A DNA stretch of 64,000 nt from Clarireedia homoeocarpa (Eukaryota; Ascomycota; Leotiomycetes; Helotiales; Rutstroemiaceae), in NCBI GenBank assembly GCA_001465935.1, contig LNKV01000003.1, positions 1,432,363 to 1,496,362 of the forward strand, written 5' to 3'. Under the pieces are notes generated by a model. That model was not told the DNA's origin. It saw nothing but the letters and a program-made list of their open reading frames with translations, and made no database searches. This document shows, piece by piece, positions 55,741-64,000 of this stretch; the first letter of the stretch is position 1; each line of letters opens with the position of its first letter. Position numbers and translations under genes: made by a program.

Positions 55741-57997
55741 GGACGGAGGAATAAAGGGGGTTTGAGGTGGATATATTTCGTTGGTGGATGTGATGTGCTC
55801 TTACATAGTAGCATATGTAGATTTTCCAAAACTTGTCTGAAATTTCCTTATCAGTCGGTAAAGCACGAAAGAACACAGGCAAGGAAATAAAGTTCTACAC
55901 TAAGTGTAGACACCCATCAAAGGAGTAAGTACCCTTCCCAAACGTTCGCAGTTCGTCTCAGAAATTCATCCTCGACTTCCAAGCACAGTACTTGCATCTA
56001 ATTCCTCAGCTACCCATTCAAATATTTGACTTTGAACCCCAAAGCCGCACAGTAAATTATATCCTTCATCTCAACAAGAGCGTATTTAGCGAGGAGCCAG
56101 CCACACCACGTCCCAGACCTTAACAGCCTTGCTGCTCGAACTCGACGCCAGTAGTAGTTTCGAATCGGATAATGTAACTTACATGCTAAGAATGAAGATG
56201 TCGTTATTAACCACATACAGAAGAAGAAAAACAATGAAGAACAAAAACATGACGCTCTGATACTGGTCTCTTCTCGCACGCTCATCGAGTCAGGTGTGCT
56301 TGTGGGAAAACCCTATAGTTAGCTTTTAGTAACGACTAAACGTTTCAACCCATAGTTGCAAGACAAGATCAATCCTCCCACCCCTCCCCCCAATTCCATC
56401 CGTATATCTCCCTCCACATGAAGTCCGCACACGATTATCCGGCTACGATAACCACATCACATCACATCGTAGAAAGACGAAGATGGATCTGATTCGATCA
56501 ACGTTATTGGGAAGCTGGCGGCGCAATAACTCATGCTGTGTGTTGTCTTGCCTCACTCGTATCAACCGAAGCGCAACGTAGAAGCCGGGATGGATACTGT
56601 TGGGCGAGCCACTGATCTATATCTATCAATCTATCCCACTGCATCCGACATTCTCGGGTTGGTGTTTATGTACACAGCTCGTGTATGCAGGTGGGGTTCT
56701 TTTTTTGTTTTGTTTTTTACGATGTTTATGACTGATATTCCGATATCGTAAGTTACGATTAGTGAGGTACTGATGTACACCTTTCGGATCCTGCGGTACT
56801 GTACTTCGTAGATCTATCTGCTGAACCAATGCACTGAGTTCAGTTTAGAGACATAGCCGCACTTTTGCACGGATCAGATTTCAAAGACAAGTCATGATTC
56901 AGGCTTCACGTGAAGGTGTAGAAGTCAGGTAGCAGAAGCTGATGCAGAAGGCTGGAGGAGGATTTTGCAGTACGGCATCACTTACATCGTTTGTGCTGCA
57001 CTATACCTGTGCCTGTCCCTGTACCTGTCGGCTCTCGGATCCTAAAATAGAGTCTTCAGCCACTTTTCTTTTTCTTTTGGTGAGGGCTTGGGGATGCATG
57101 ATGACTTCAGCTGGATGGGATAGGGAGAAAAACGAACAAGTCGACGGTGCTGAGCCACTGCAAACGAACGGCGTTGGCGATGATCTCGAGCTGTTGCTGC
57201 GGCGTTGCTGATTGATGGATGTAACCTTCGCCAAAAAGAGTGGCAGGGAAAGTGTCAATCTGTCAATCCGTCAATCAACTAATCAACCAATCAACCGGAG
57301 CGTTTCTTGTGCTACATCGTAACAAAGTATGTAATCGTATCGCGTCTCTGCAAGTAGCATGACATACATCGGAACAATATCGTACAGTAGATCCGCAACG
57401 AGTTCGTCCAATCGCAGCCGCCCAAAGACCAAGATATCTGATCCTCCTCTTCCTCCTCGTCCTCCTCCTCCACCAAAGCAGTAAAGATAATCCTTGTCGA
57501 TGATGCTTCTTTTTGACGACGCTTCCTTTTGACGCTTTCCCTCTTCGCTCTCGTAACTATCCAAGTCCAGACGATCATCCGACGGATCGGGCCCATTCCC
57601 AACCTGGCTCCGACCTTGGTTTCTCGTTCGCTCTACGAAGTATCTGGTTCGCCTCCCCACAAAATGGCTGGAGAGACTCCTGGCCACAACATCGTTTTTC
57701 ATTTTCTCCGTCTTTCTTTTGCTTTTCCCGCTTCCTGTGCACTCACGTGTCCAAATCCCAGCGAGCTAAGGAGAGTTATTGAGTGCAGGGTCCCACTTCG
57801 CACTATGTACCTTACTCTTGTACCAAACAGAGAAATGATTTGCGAGGTGAATGACGATGATTGTCTATATCGGGCAAGGATGAGAAAGAGTGGGCAGTGA
57901 GCGGCATTTTGACCAGCCACTCCAAGCTTTCGAAGTAAGACTCAGCCTAACTTGCAAGGTAGGTACTGCCGACTGTGGATACGCGGTGGACCGTGTG

Positions 57998-58022
57998 GCG
58001 CCGGTGCCGGTGCCGGTGCCAC
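57998..58022. repeat. (GGTGCC)n array
   Basis: Four copies of a GC-rich hexamer. Confidence 0.88.
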
Positions 58023-58208
58023 TTTACCCGCCATCGTACATCATATTGAATGTTCCGTTGGATTATGAGATCTTCTTGATATAAGTACTGAGGCTTTGCA
58101 CGTTTGTTTCGTTGCTTCTTCATACCATCAAGCTTGCAACTTTACACAAAGCTCTCTATTTCCAACACTTTGCCCATAAACTCCTCATAACTCAACACTT
58201 CCACCAAG

Positions 58209-58901
58209 ATGCTCTTCTCAAACCCCGTCCTCAGCACATTGGCCCTGCTCCTTCCCCTCGGCTCTGCCCTCCCCACAGCTCGTCAAGTTCAATACCCACC
58301 ATACTCATCCTCAAAACACTTCCAGCTCGTCGCCAACGTCACCTCTGGCAATCTCCCCATCCAGAACTTCGTTCTCGAATCCTACCACACCGGCGCCGGC
58401 CAGGCAGTCGCCGTCCTCGCCGCCAATGACACCTCCGCCAACCCACGTATCTTCTACGTGAACGGCACCGCCTCAGAAGTACGCTTCGGTCTTTCATCTA
58501 CCATTTCAGACGCCGGGTCGGGCAACAACACATTCCCTGAAGCCCTCGAGATCAACCCAAGCGATCCCGCCACATCGACCACCAACTACTCCAGCGTATA
58601 TATCAACGCTGGAGCGGGACAGCCATATGTTGGCTTAACGACTTTCCCGGATCCCATCATCCAGCTACATGGATACCAGGGAGAGACGTTCTTCGCGTGC
58701 AATAACACGAAGCTGCCATATGGCGCCGCGTTCCAGTTGTACTACCGAGGGTACTCGCAGACTACTCCAGAAGGGTGCTCCGACGTTGCATTGTTGCCGC
58801 AGTGCAGCCAGGGAGCAGTCGGCGCTGTGGATCAGTTTGCGAATGAAGTCAGTTGCTATGAAGATGTTGCTGCGATCGATTGGAGTAAATATTCGCACTA
58901 A
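58209..58901 (+). CDS. Small secreted protein with N-glycosylation sites, fungal family of unknown function
   Basis: Single exon, 230 residues. A classic signal peptide covers about residues 1-20 (LFSNPVLSTLALLLPLGSAL), with cleavage likely after GSALP or the nearby TARQ. The mature protein starts with QVQYPPYSSSKHFQLVANVT. This opening and the beta-rich body (FVLESYHTGAGQAVAVLA, RIFYVNGTASEVRFGL) are typical of a widespread fungal secreted family of unknown function, often annotated DUF7907. I count at least six N-x-S/T sequons and four cysteines in the C-terminal half (two disulfides possible). There is no membrane anchor or enzyme motif. It could be a wall or apoplastic protein, with effector status open. 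Confidence 0.85.
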   Translation: MLFSNPVLSTLALLLPLGSALPTARQVQYPPYSSSKHFQLVANVTSGNLPIQNFVLESYHTGAGQAVAVLAANDTSANPRIFYVNGTASEVRFGLSSTISDAGSGNNTFPEALEINPSDPATSTTNYSSVYINAGAGQPYVGLTTFPDPIIQLHGYQGETFFACNNTKLPYGAAFQLYYRGYSQTTPEGCSDVALLPQCSQGAVGAVDQFANEVSCYEDVAAIDWSKYSH

Positions 58902-59124
58902 GCATTGAGATGATGGTTCTGGATTATGGATATGGGATGGAATACACTCTTTATGATTAACGACCTGGCATGGCACGGCACGATATAGGCATGGAAATGG
59001 CGTTTTGCTTGAAGCATAGATAATGATAAATATTTAATGAATAGTTAATATCTGAATCAATCTTTTGCACAAATAAATAAATCAAATTGGTATCTTTGAA
59101 CTCCAAATATTCGAACCCAAACAA
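58902..59124. other. Convergent 3' region
   Basis: Short AT-rich stretch between the stop codons of the secreted protein and the minus-strand Rrn11 gene. Confidence 0.5.
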
Positions 59125-60558
59125 TCACTCATCTTCATCCTCAACCTCCCCATCATACCCCTCCTCCTCCGAATCGGTTCCTACATCATGATCCCCCATC
59201 CCAATTCTCTCAAACAACTTCTTTGCTCTTGCCTTCTCCTCTTTCCTCCTTTCCTTCCCTCTCCTCATATCCGCCCCTCTCTGCCTCCCCAGCAACCTCT
59301 TCTCCGCCTCTTGACTCCTCAGCCTTGAATTAACACTCCCCTCCGCCCACCGCTCATCCCATTTCTCTGGTACATACAAATCCCCCACATACAGCGCCAA
59401 CATGGCTCTCAATCTTAATAATGCAGCACTATCCGAATACGGTGGCGTCATCATCAAGTCATCCATTCTCGCTGCAACTTGTTCTGCAGCTGCTAAAGCG
59501 GTTTTGCGGACTTCATCTTTCTTTTCCCATCGTTTCTCTGCTCGCTTTTGGCGGAGTCGATCTTGACGGACTTCGTATCCTTCGTTTTCGTCATCTTCTG
59601 CTTCCTCGCGTTCCAAGTCGCTCATGTCGCTCCCGCTAACAGACCCCTTCTCGTCTCGTTCTGCTTCAGCCGCGATCTTTTGAAGACCAGTTTTCCATTC
59701 GTATTGGATTCCATAGATCTCGCATCCTAGCATTGCAGGCCAGAAATCCAGAGCGGTAGTTGAGATGTTGTGAAATTGTCGCTTATAAGGGTATTGAAGG
59801 ATCAGCCTCTCGTAGTATTCTTTTGCTTTGAGTAGCGACTCCTTGGTTCCCCATCTCCTTTCAATACCATCTTGCCTATTCTCTCGTGCTGCCCAATCAC
59901 CATCACCAGTCTCATTTTCCGCACTCTGAACATTATCCTCACCACCTCGAATAAGCACCTCCGCTCCAACTCCCCACAACCCACTCCCTCTTAGATCGAC
60001 TCCATTTCCACCAACTTGCACTCGCAAAAGTAATCCCCATGCTCTTGCTGCCCTCGGTATATCCCCTTGTTCTAAACACCTCATCATTATTGCGACCAAT
60101 ACCCCCATATGCTGTAATCTCAACCTCGACTTTCCGGTCTTCCTCTGCTCTCTTTCTCTCTTAGCCTTCGCTCGCCTTGTTTTCTCATCAATTTCATCAT
60201 CGTCATCGTCATCTTCATCTTCATGCGCGCCAATTGTCCTTTTGGGCTTCTCAGCGCCAGTAATAGAATCTGGCACGCCTCGATGCGGCCACCCTTTCAC
60301 ATCAGGTAATTGTTGGTCAAGCTCTAAACCTGCAAGACGATATTGAATCACCTCTGCGGGAGTAAGGCTGAGCGGGTTGGTGATTGCAGCGGGTAATTCA
60401 TGGTCGGCATTCTCGTTGTCGGATGGGGATGAGTCACGTTTGCGTTTCAGCGAGGAAGAAGTTGTAGCTTGACGAAGAGAGAGTGATGAGAAATGAACTT
60501 GGTGGGTGATGGATGAGGTTTGATTTTGGCTGGTTATAGGAAGGGCGAAAAGTGGCAT
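59125..60558 (-). CDS. RNA polymerase I core-factor subunit Rrn11-like
   Basis: Rrn11 belongs to the core factor (with Rrn6 and Rrn7) that recruits RNA polymerase I to the rDNA promoter. Single exon, 477 residues (yeast Rrn11 is 507). The N-terminus is Ser/Thr-rich with a basic KRKRD cluster. The family-type segment PLSLTPAEVIQYRLAGLELD is at about 62-81, followed by an acidic run (DEDDDDDDEID). A TPR-like helical region begins at about 148 (LRLQHMGVLVAIMMRCLEQG, then IPRAARAWGLLLRVQV) and continues with LLKAKEYYERLILQYPYKR. The end is strongly charged (coiled coil, then an acidic tail DEEEGYDGEVEDEDE-like). Assignment rests on the TPR block and overall layout. Confidence 0.72.
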   Translation of the reverse strand: MPLFALPITSQNQTSSITHQVHFSSLSLRQATTSSSLKRKRDSSPSDNENADHELPAAITNPLSLTPAEVIQYRLAGLELDQQLPDVKGWPHRGVPDSITGAEKPKRTIGAHEDEDDDDDDEIDEKTRRAKAKREREQRKTGKSRLRLQHMGVLVAIMMRCLEQGDIPRAARAWGLLLRVQVGGNGVDLRGSGLWGVGAEVLIRGGEDNVQSAENETGDGDWAARENRQDGIERRWGTKESLLKAKEYYERLILQYPYKRQFHNISTTALDFWPAMLGCEIYGIQYEWKTGLQKIAAEAERDEKGSVSGSDMSDLEREEAEDDENEGYEVRQDRLRQKRAEKRWEKKDEVRKTALAAAEQVAARMDDLMMTPPYSDSAALLRLRAMLALYVGDLYVPEKWDERWAEGSVNSRLRSQEAEKRLLGRQRGADMRRGKERRKEEKARAKKLFERIGMGDHDVGTDSEEEGYDGEVEDEDE

Positions 60559-61097
60559 TTCTGGCGGATGTGTAAGAGAAGAAATGGAGTGGAAGATTTG
60601 AAGAGGAAGGGAAAAAAGTTGGCGAGGCTAGATGAAAGCCTTGTGGTCGCGGGGCATGGCGCTGTGGCTTAAAGTGGACCAGTGGCTGAGAACACTAGAG
60701 GCTGCTCAAAGAGCAAGCTTCCAACGAAACTTTCGACTTCCGTTTTGGTAAAGTAGGCTCTTTTATTACTAACAGTCAATGTAGAACTTTCTATAGCTGT
60801 TTCTCACGGCTTTTGCAACGCGTTAGACATCGCAAGCGAGCAGCTTTCGGCCGAAATTCCTATCCTTAGTTGCTGCTGTTGTCGCAATACAGACTCAATT
60901 ACAAAGCCAAAACTCGGACCTATTTGTCCTTCGTCCATGATTAATAATCGCATAATTATAACCATGGCGATAATTCTTATCTCCGTTGACCCCCAGAGTG
61001 TATTTATATATAAGAATGACGTGTAGTAGGTGTTTTCGAAGCTGCATATCCTCGCTCAATCTTCTCTTCCAAAACTAAAACTATCAACAACAAGAAG
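60559..61097. promoter_or_regulatory. Divergent promoter region of Rrn11-like and MDR genes
   Basis: 539 bp between divergent starts. TATATATAAG near 61006-61015 lies about 85 bp upstream of the MDR ATG and is a good TATA box. An AACAACAAGAAG leader precedes the ATG. Confidence 0.5.
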
Positions 61098-62144
61098 ATG
61101 GCCAGTGAAGCAACCCCCAATTTAGCTGCCATCGTCAAGACGGCAAAAGCTACAATCACCCTAGAAGTCCGACCCATTCCCAAACCTGAGCCGAACGAGA
61201 TTGTGGTTCGCAACTATGCTATTGCGGCGAACCCAGCTGATTGGAAAATACAATCATGGGGGTTGTTTTTCACCAAGTACCCAAACGTCCTCGGCAGTGA
61301 CATCTGCGGCATCGTCCATGCTGTAGGTTCATCTGTCACTAAGTTCAAACCTGGAGACAGGGTCACAGGATTTGCGGACGTGATAGCTTGTCAAAACATT
61401 GATCATGGTGCATGGCAGACATACACCGTTCTGAATGAGATTGCTACGACAAAAATCCCTGACTCTATGTCGTTCGAAGAGGGTTCGACTTTTCCAATGG
61501 CTTTTGCTACTGCTGGCGTAGCCCTCTTCATCGATCTACAACTTCCCCGCCCCATCGGTCAAGTCGAGAAAAGCGACAAAGCGATACTGATTTGGGGTGG
61601 AGCATCGTCAGTGGGAAGTGCCACCATTCAACTTGCGAATCAACTTGGATATAAGGTCTTCACTACTGCTAGTCCAAAACACCACCAGTATTTGAAATCA
61701 CTTGGCGCTTTTGCAGTGTTCGATTACCACGACCCAGATGTCGTATCAAAGATTGTAGGAGAAGCCAAGTCATCTGGTGTGAAGCTCGATATCGGCTTCG
61801 ATTCCATCACAGAGGATGACACCGCGAAGCTCTCGGCTGATATACTGTCCGCCACTGCAGGCTCATCTGCTAGACTTGTGTTGGCACTGCCTTGGCCAGA
61901 GAAACATCCGCAACCCACCGATGTCCAACTGAAGAATACGATAGCTTCGAGGTTCGGCACAGATTGCGCTGATACGGGCTCTTGGTTCTTCAATGAGTAT
62001 TTGCCAGAAGCATTAGAGAAAGGTCTCATTGTGCCGTCACCGCCTGTCGAAGTCGTTGATGGTGGAATTGGAGCTGCTCAACAGGTTTTCGATCGACTGA
62101 AAGCGGGTGTCAGTGGCAAGAAACTTGTTGTCAAACTAAATTAA
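61098..62144 (+). CDS. Zinc-independent medium-chain reductase (quinone oxidoreductase/enoyl reductase type)
   Basis: NAD(P)H-dependent MDR-superfamily enzyme of 348 residues in one exon. The N-terminal GroES-like domain is visible (EIVVRNYAIAANPADWKIQS, PNVLGSDICGIVHAVGSSVT, FKPGDRVTGF). The Rossmann domain binds NADPH (LIWGGASSVGSATIQLANQL, near residues 165-185). The Cys/His zinc ligands of alcohol dehydrogenases are absent, as in quinone reductases and the trans-acting enoyl reductases of polyketide pathways. No polyketide synthase is in the window, so it is probably a stand-alone detoxification or secondary-metabolism enzyme. The strong TATA box suggests inducible expression. Confidence 0.88.
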   Translation: MASEATPNLAAIVKTAKATITLEVRPIPKPEPNEIVVRNYAIAANPADWKIQSWGLFFTKYPNVLGSDICGIVHAVGSSVTKFKPGDRVTGFADVIACQNIDHGAWQTYTVLNEIATTKIPDSMSFEEGSTFPMAFATAGVALFIDLQLPRPIGQVEKSDKAILIWGGASSVGSATIQLANQLGYKVFTTASPKHHQYLKSLGAFAVFDYHDPDVVSKIVGEAKSSGVKLDIGFDSITEDDTAKLSADILSATAGSSARLVLALPWPEKHPQPTDVQLKNTIASRFGTDCADTGSWFFNEYLPEALEKGLIVPSPPVEVVDGGIGAAQQVFDRLKAGVSGKKLVVKLN

Positions 62145-62906
62145 ATGGTTATTGATTTCTTTCGTTTTGCTGAAGAGAAAATATCGTGTATCCAGTGATG
62201 AATTTTTTGCCGTTGTCTCTTAACTGAAGGATATACGATTTCTACTTTCGGTGAAGTTATTTAGGGAACAGAGTAGTCAACTTTATTATGTGTACTTTGA
62301 GATACCTTCCTTATCTTGTATTTCCCAATGATAGTAGCTATGGGTCTGATGCTACAAGTCAATTTGGTCATAGATCTGGCGTAATATGCTGACCCCTCAC
62401 TAGGGATCAACACCGTTAGATCGATGTGTCCGAAATTACCCACACTCGGATCTTTCTAATAACAAGCACTTTTCTTCATCCAAGTAGTTCTCCACAAGCG
62501 CTAGTAGAGCACCAAATGAGCCCACTCACATCACATGTTTGATATATGGCAATTTATATGGAGGTTCCTCTAATCCAGACATAGGTAGTCGTGGTAGTGT
62601 ACACGCAACAGAAATTCCTCGTAGTGTTGGGGCCACATCCGTCAAAGATCGCCAATAAACGTTCGTATGAAACTAGCTGACGCTCACTCGTAGTAATCTT
62701 TGGGGAAAGCTTCGCAAACGTGTAAGCATCATGCAGAAGTTTCATGCGGGTGAGATTTTAGGATTTGTGAACGAATAGAGTTCGGCAAATACGATGGATG
62801 TACTCCCGTAATCTTTATAGTATTTCTTATGCTCCTTGACATCAATGTGAAGGAACACTTTTGTTTCTCAAACTCACTCAGCTTTTGGCGATAGCACAAT
62901 CAAAGG
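62145..62906. other. Intergenic stretch
   Basis: No gene is recognised between the MDR gene and the DUF3328-like gene. Confidence 0.5.
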
Positions 62907-63612
62907 ATGTACGAAAAGTAAGTGAGCTTGTTGAAGTAACTGTCCAGCTCCTAACGATCTACATAGGGAAAACAAAGATACTTCCGCGGAAGAATCTCTA
63001 CTCTACAATGATCGCGACGAAGCATCAACAAGTTCTGAAGTATCAGAAGAACTCCAATCGATCACAAGACCCAGACGCCGCTGGGTTTCCCGTCTACTCT
63101 ACGCCTCTCCGTTAATCATAATCAAAGACATCATCCTCGTCCTCCTCGCCACATACACCGCATTCACCTTCCTACACACCCCTCCTCTCCCACGCGGCGC
63201 GGCGCCTCCTCCCGCCCCCTGCCACTGCGGCTCCTCCGTCAGCGAAGCCCTCTCCCTGAACTGCGCCTACGACTCCCTCGCCGCATCATGGCTCCCCGCG
63301 GAGTGTCGCGACGATGAGCTAACCGCGCAGTTTGAACAATCTGGTGATGGACCGAATGGCGAGTGGTTGTATTGGGCTGATAAAAACCATACGAAGTTGC
63401 TGACGAAAGAAGAGATGGCCATGAATGCGTTTGATAGGAGTAAGCAGCCGCATGTTTCGTGGCAGTGGCATAAGATGCACTGTTTCTTTTATTGGAGGAA
63501 GGAGTGGAGGACGAGGGATGGTGGGAAAAGGAGGGTGGAGGAGCAGTCAAGCTCGGAGGCTCATGTTTTGAATTGTGGGAAGATGTTTTTGCATAATGTT
63601 TGTGATGGGTGA
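62907..63612 (+). CDS. DUF3328/UstYa-like type II membrane protein
   Basis: The gene has a tiny first exon, 62907-62917 (M-Y-E plus two bases), an intron with consensus signals (GTAAGT, CTAAC, CATAG) and exon 2 at 62967-63612. The product is about 218 residues. A polar N-terminus (KENKDTSAEESLLYNDRDEA) is followed by one membrane helix at about 55-78 (LIIIIKDIILVLLATYTAFT), then a luminal domain with paired cysteines (PCHCGSSVSEALSLNC). The family's HxxHC motif is present once as HKMHC (WQWHKMHCFFYW). The second copy is degenerate, HVLNC, lacking the fourth-position His. UstYa-family enzymes are oxidases of fungal ribosomal-peptide and related pathways that normally use two HxxHC motifs, so activity here is uncertain. 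The stop codon lies inside a tandem repeat. Confidence 0.72.
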
Positions 63613-63672
63613 GAGGTGAGAGGTGAGAGGTGAGAGGTGAGAGGTGAGAGGTGAGAGGTGAAGGGTGAAGGG
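63610..63672. repeat. (TGAGAGG)n heptanucleotide array overlapping a stop codon
   Basis: Seven perfect TGAGAGG units, then variant GTGAAGG units. The first TGA is the stop codon of the DUF3328-like gene. Confidence 0.92.
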
Positions 63673-64000
63673 TAGGAGATAAGCGAGTTGAATTGGAGAG
63701 TGGGATGGATGTTTAGTAGTTCTTGCTTTGGTACGAACTGCATAGCTCTAGGGAGGCTTGGAAATAAGACTACGCTATTGGGAAACGGCAGCACTTTTCG
63801 ATCTGGTACTTGTTTGGCCCCGTTTCTATTCCATAGACTTAGAAATATAGCAAGGATTTCCAGTGTTCCATGAGGACCATCCATATATCCATACTCTCGA
63901 TCTGTCAGCGAACAACAAACCCTAAGTGACCGCTCAGCAAACAAGCAGAACGCAATACCTGTTACCCATCTAAGAAAGAATAGGCAAGATCTGCATTAAA
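63673..64000. other. Window end, no gene seen
   Basis: Short frames only, with no motif or promoter pattern that I can support. Confidence 0.5.

Larger units (their letters stand above)
55689..58208. other. Intergenic stretch between permease and secreted protein
   Basis: 2.5 kb without a gene I can support. It starts with a G-rich tract in the permease 3' UTR (55703-55740) and contains a CCT/CTC tract at about 57440-57475 and a (GGTGCC)n array at 57998-58022. The last 100 bp form a C/T-rich leader for the gene at 58209. Confidence 0.5.

Noticed and set aside
57529..57900. 123-codon plus-strand frame between permease and secreted protein
   Set aside because: Opens only with TTG, has no family resemblance and overlaps a frame of similar length on the other strand.

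Overview
The window is nuclear DNA of a filamentous ascomycete (Pezizomycotina). The evidence is compact genes interrupted by 45-110 bp GT..AG introns with CTAAC/CTGAC-type branch sites, fungus-specific orthologues (Eaf7, Rrn11, Mak32, NDUFA5-type complex I subunit), a fungal Tc1 element, a DUF3328/UstYa-like protein and a fungal secreted protein. A helotialean (Leotiomycetes) origin would fit, but that is only an impression from protein style. All gene models below were spliced by eye; intron borders are given in each entry.

Layout. 1-2200: repeat-rich non-coding DNA. 2199-4775 (-): cytosolic-type phospholipase A2 with a probable mitochondrial presequence. 5165-6479: an intact-looking Tc1/mariner element inserted between this gene and the divergent EXO70 gene (7033-9047). 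9048-17049: about 8 kb with very few genes, but it holds one convincing 38-residue cysteine-rich gene (13166-13282) with a TATA box and a pyrimidine-rich leader. 17050-20912: CorA-like membrane protein fused to a coiled coil and a C-terminal ubiquitin-like domain. 21325-22175 (-): complex I NDUFA5/29.9 kDa subunit. 22693-23642 (-) and 23870-26775 (+): Eaf7 (NuA4) head to head with a gamma-tubulin complex component. 28921-31024: carnitine acetyltransferase with both mitochondrial and peroxisomal signals. 31618-33015 (-) and 33586-35082 (+): mitoribosomal uS4m (Nam9) head to head with La protein. 35891-37051 (-) and 37351-37799 (+): mitoribosomal mL44 head to head with an 88-residue membrane protein whose first coding exon is only ATG. 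39481-41232 (-) and 41939-43627 (+): cyclase-associated protein head to head with a Mak32-like kinase. 44070-46805 (-): MCM3. 47634-49769 (-) and 50245-52604 (+): a decayed Hsp70-like gene head to head with a damaged PHD-finger gene. 53638-55688: APC-family permease. 58209-58901: small secreted protein. 59125-60558 (-): Rrn11. 61098-62144: zinc-free MDR reductase. 62907-63612: DUF3328/UstYa-like membrane protein.

Most of the window is housekeeping: secretion (Exo70), actin (CAP), microtubule nucleation (GCP), replication (MCM3), Pol I transcription (Rrn11), chromatin (Eaf7), RNA maturation (La) and mitochondrial function (NDUFA5, uS4m, mL44, CrAT). Divergent gene pairs sharing 230-710 bp promoters recur. 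Accessory content lies in the Tc1 element, the 9-17 kb gene-poor stretch, the Hsp70/PHD relic pair, and the 58-64 kb end. No CRISPR, phage, rRNA or convincing tRNA was seen.
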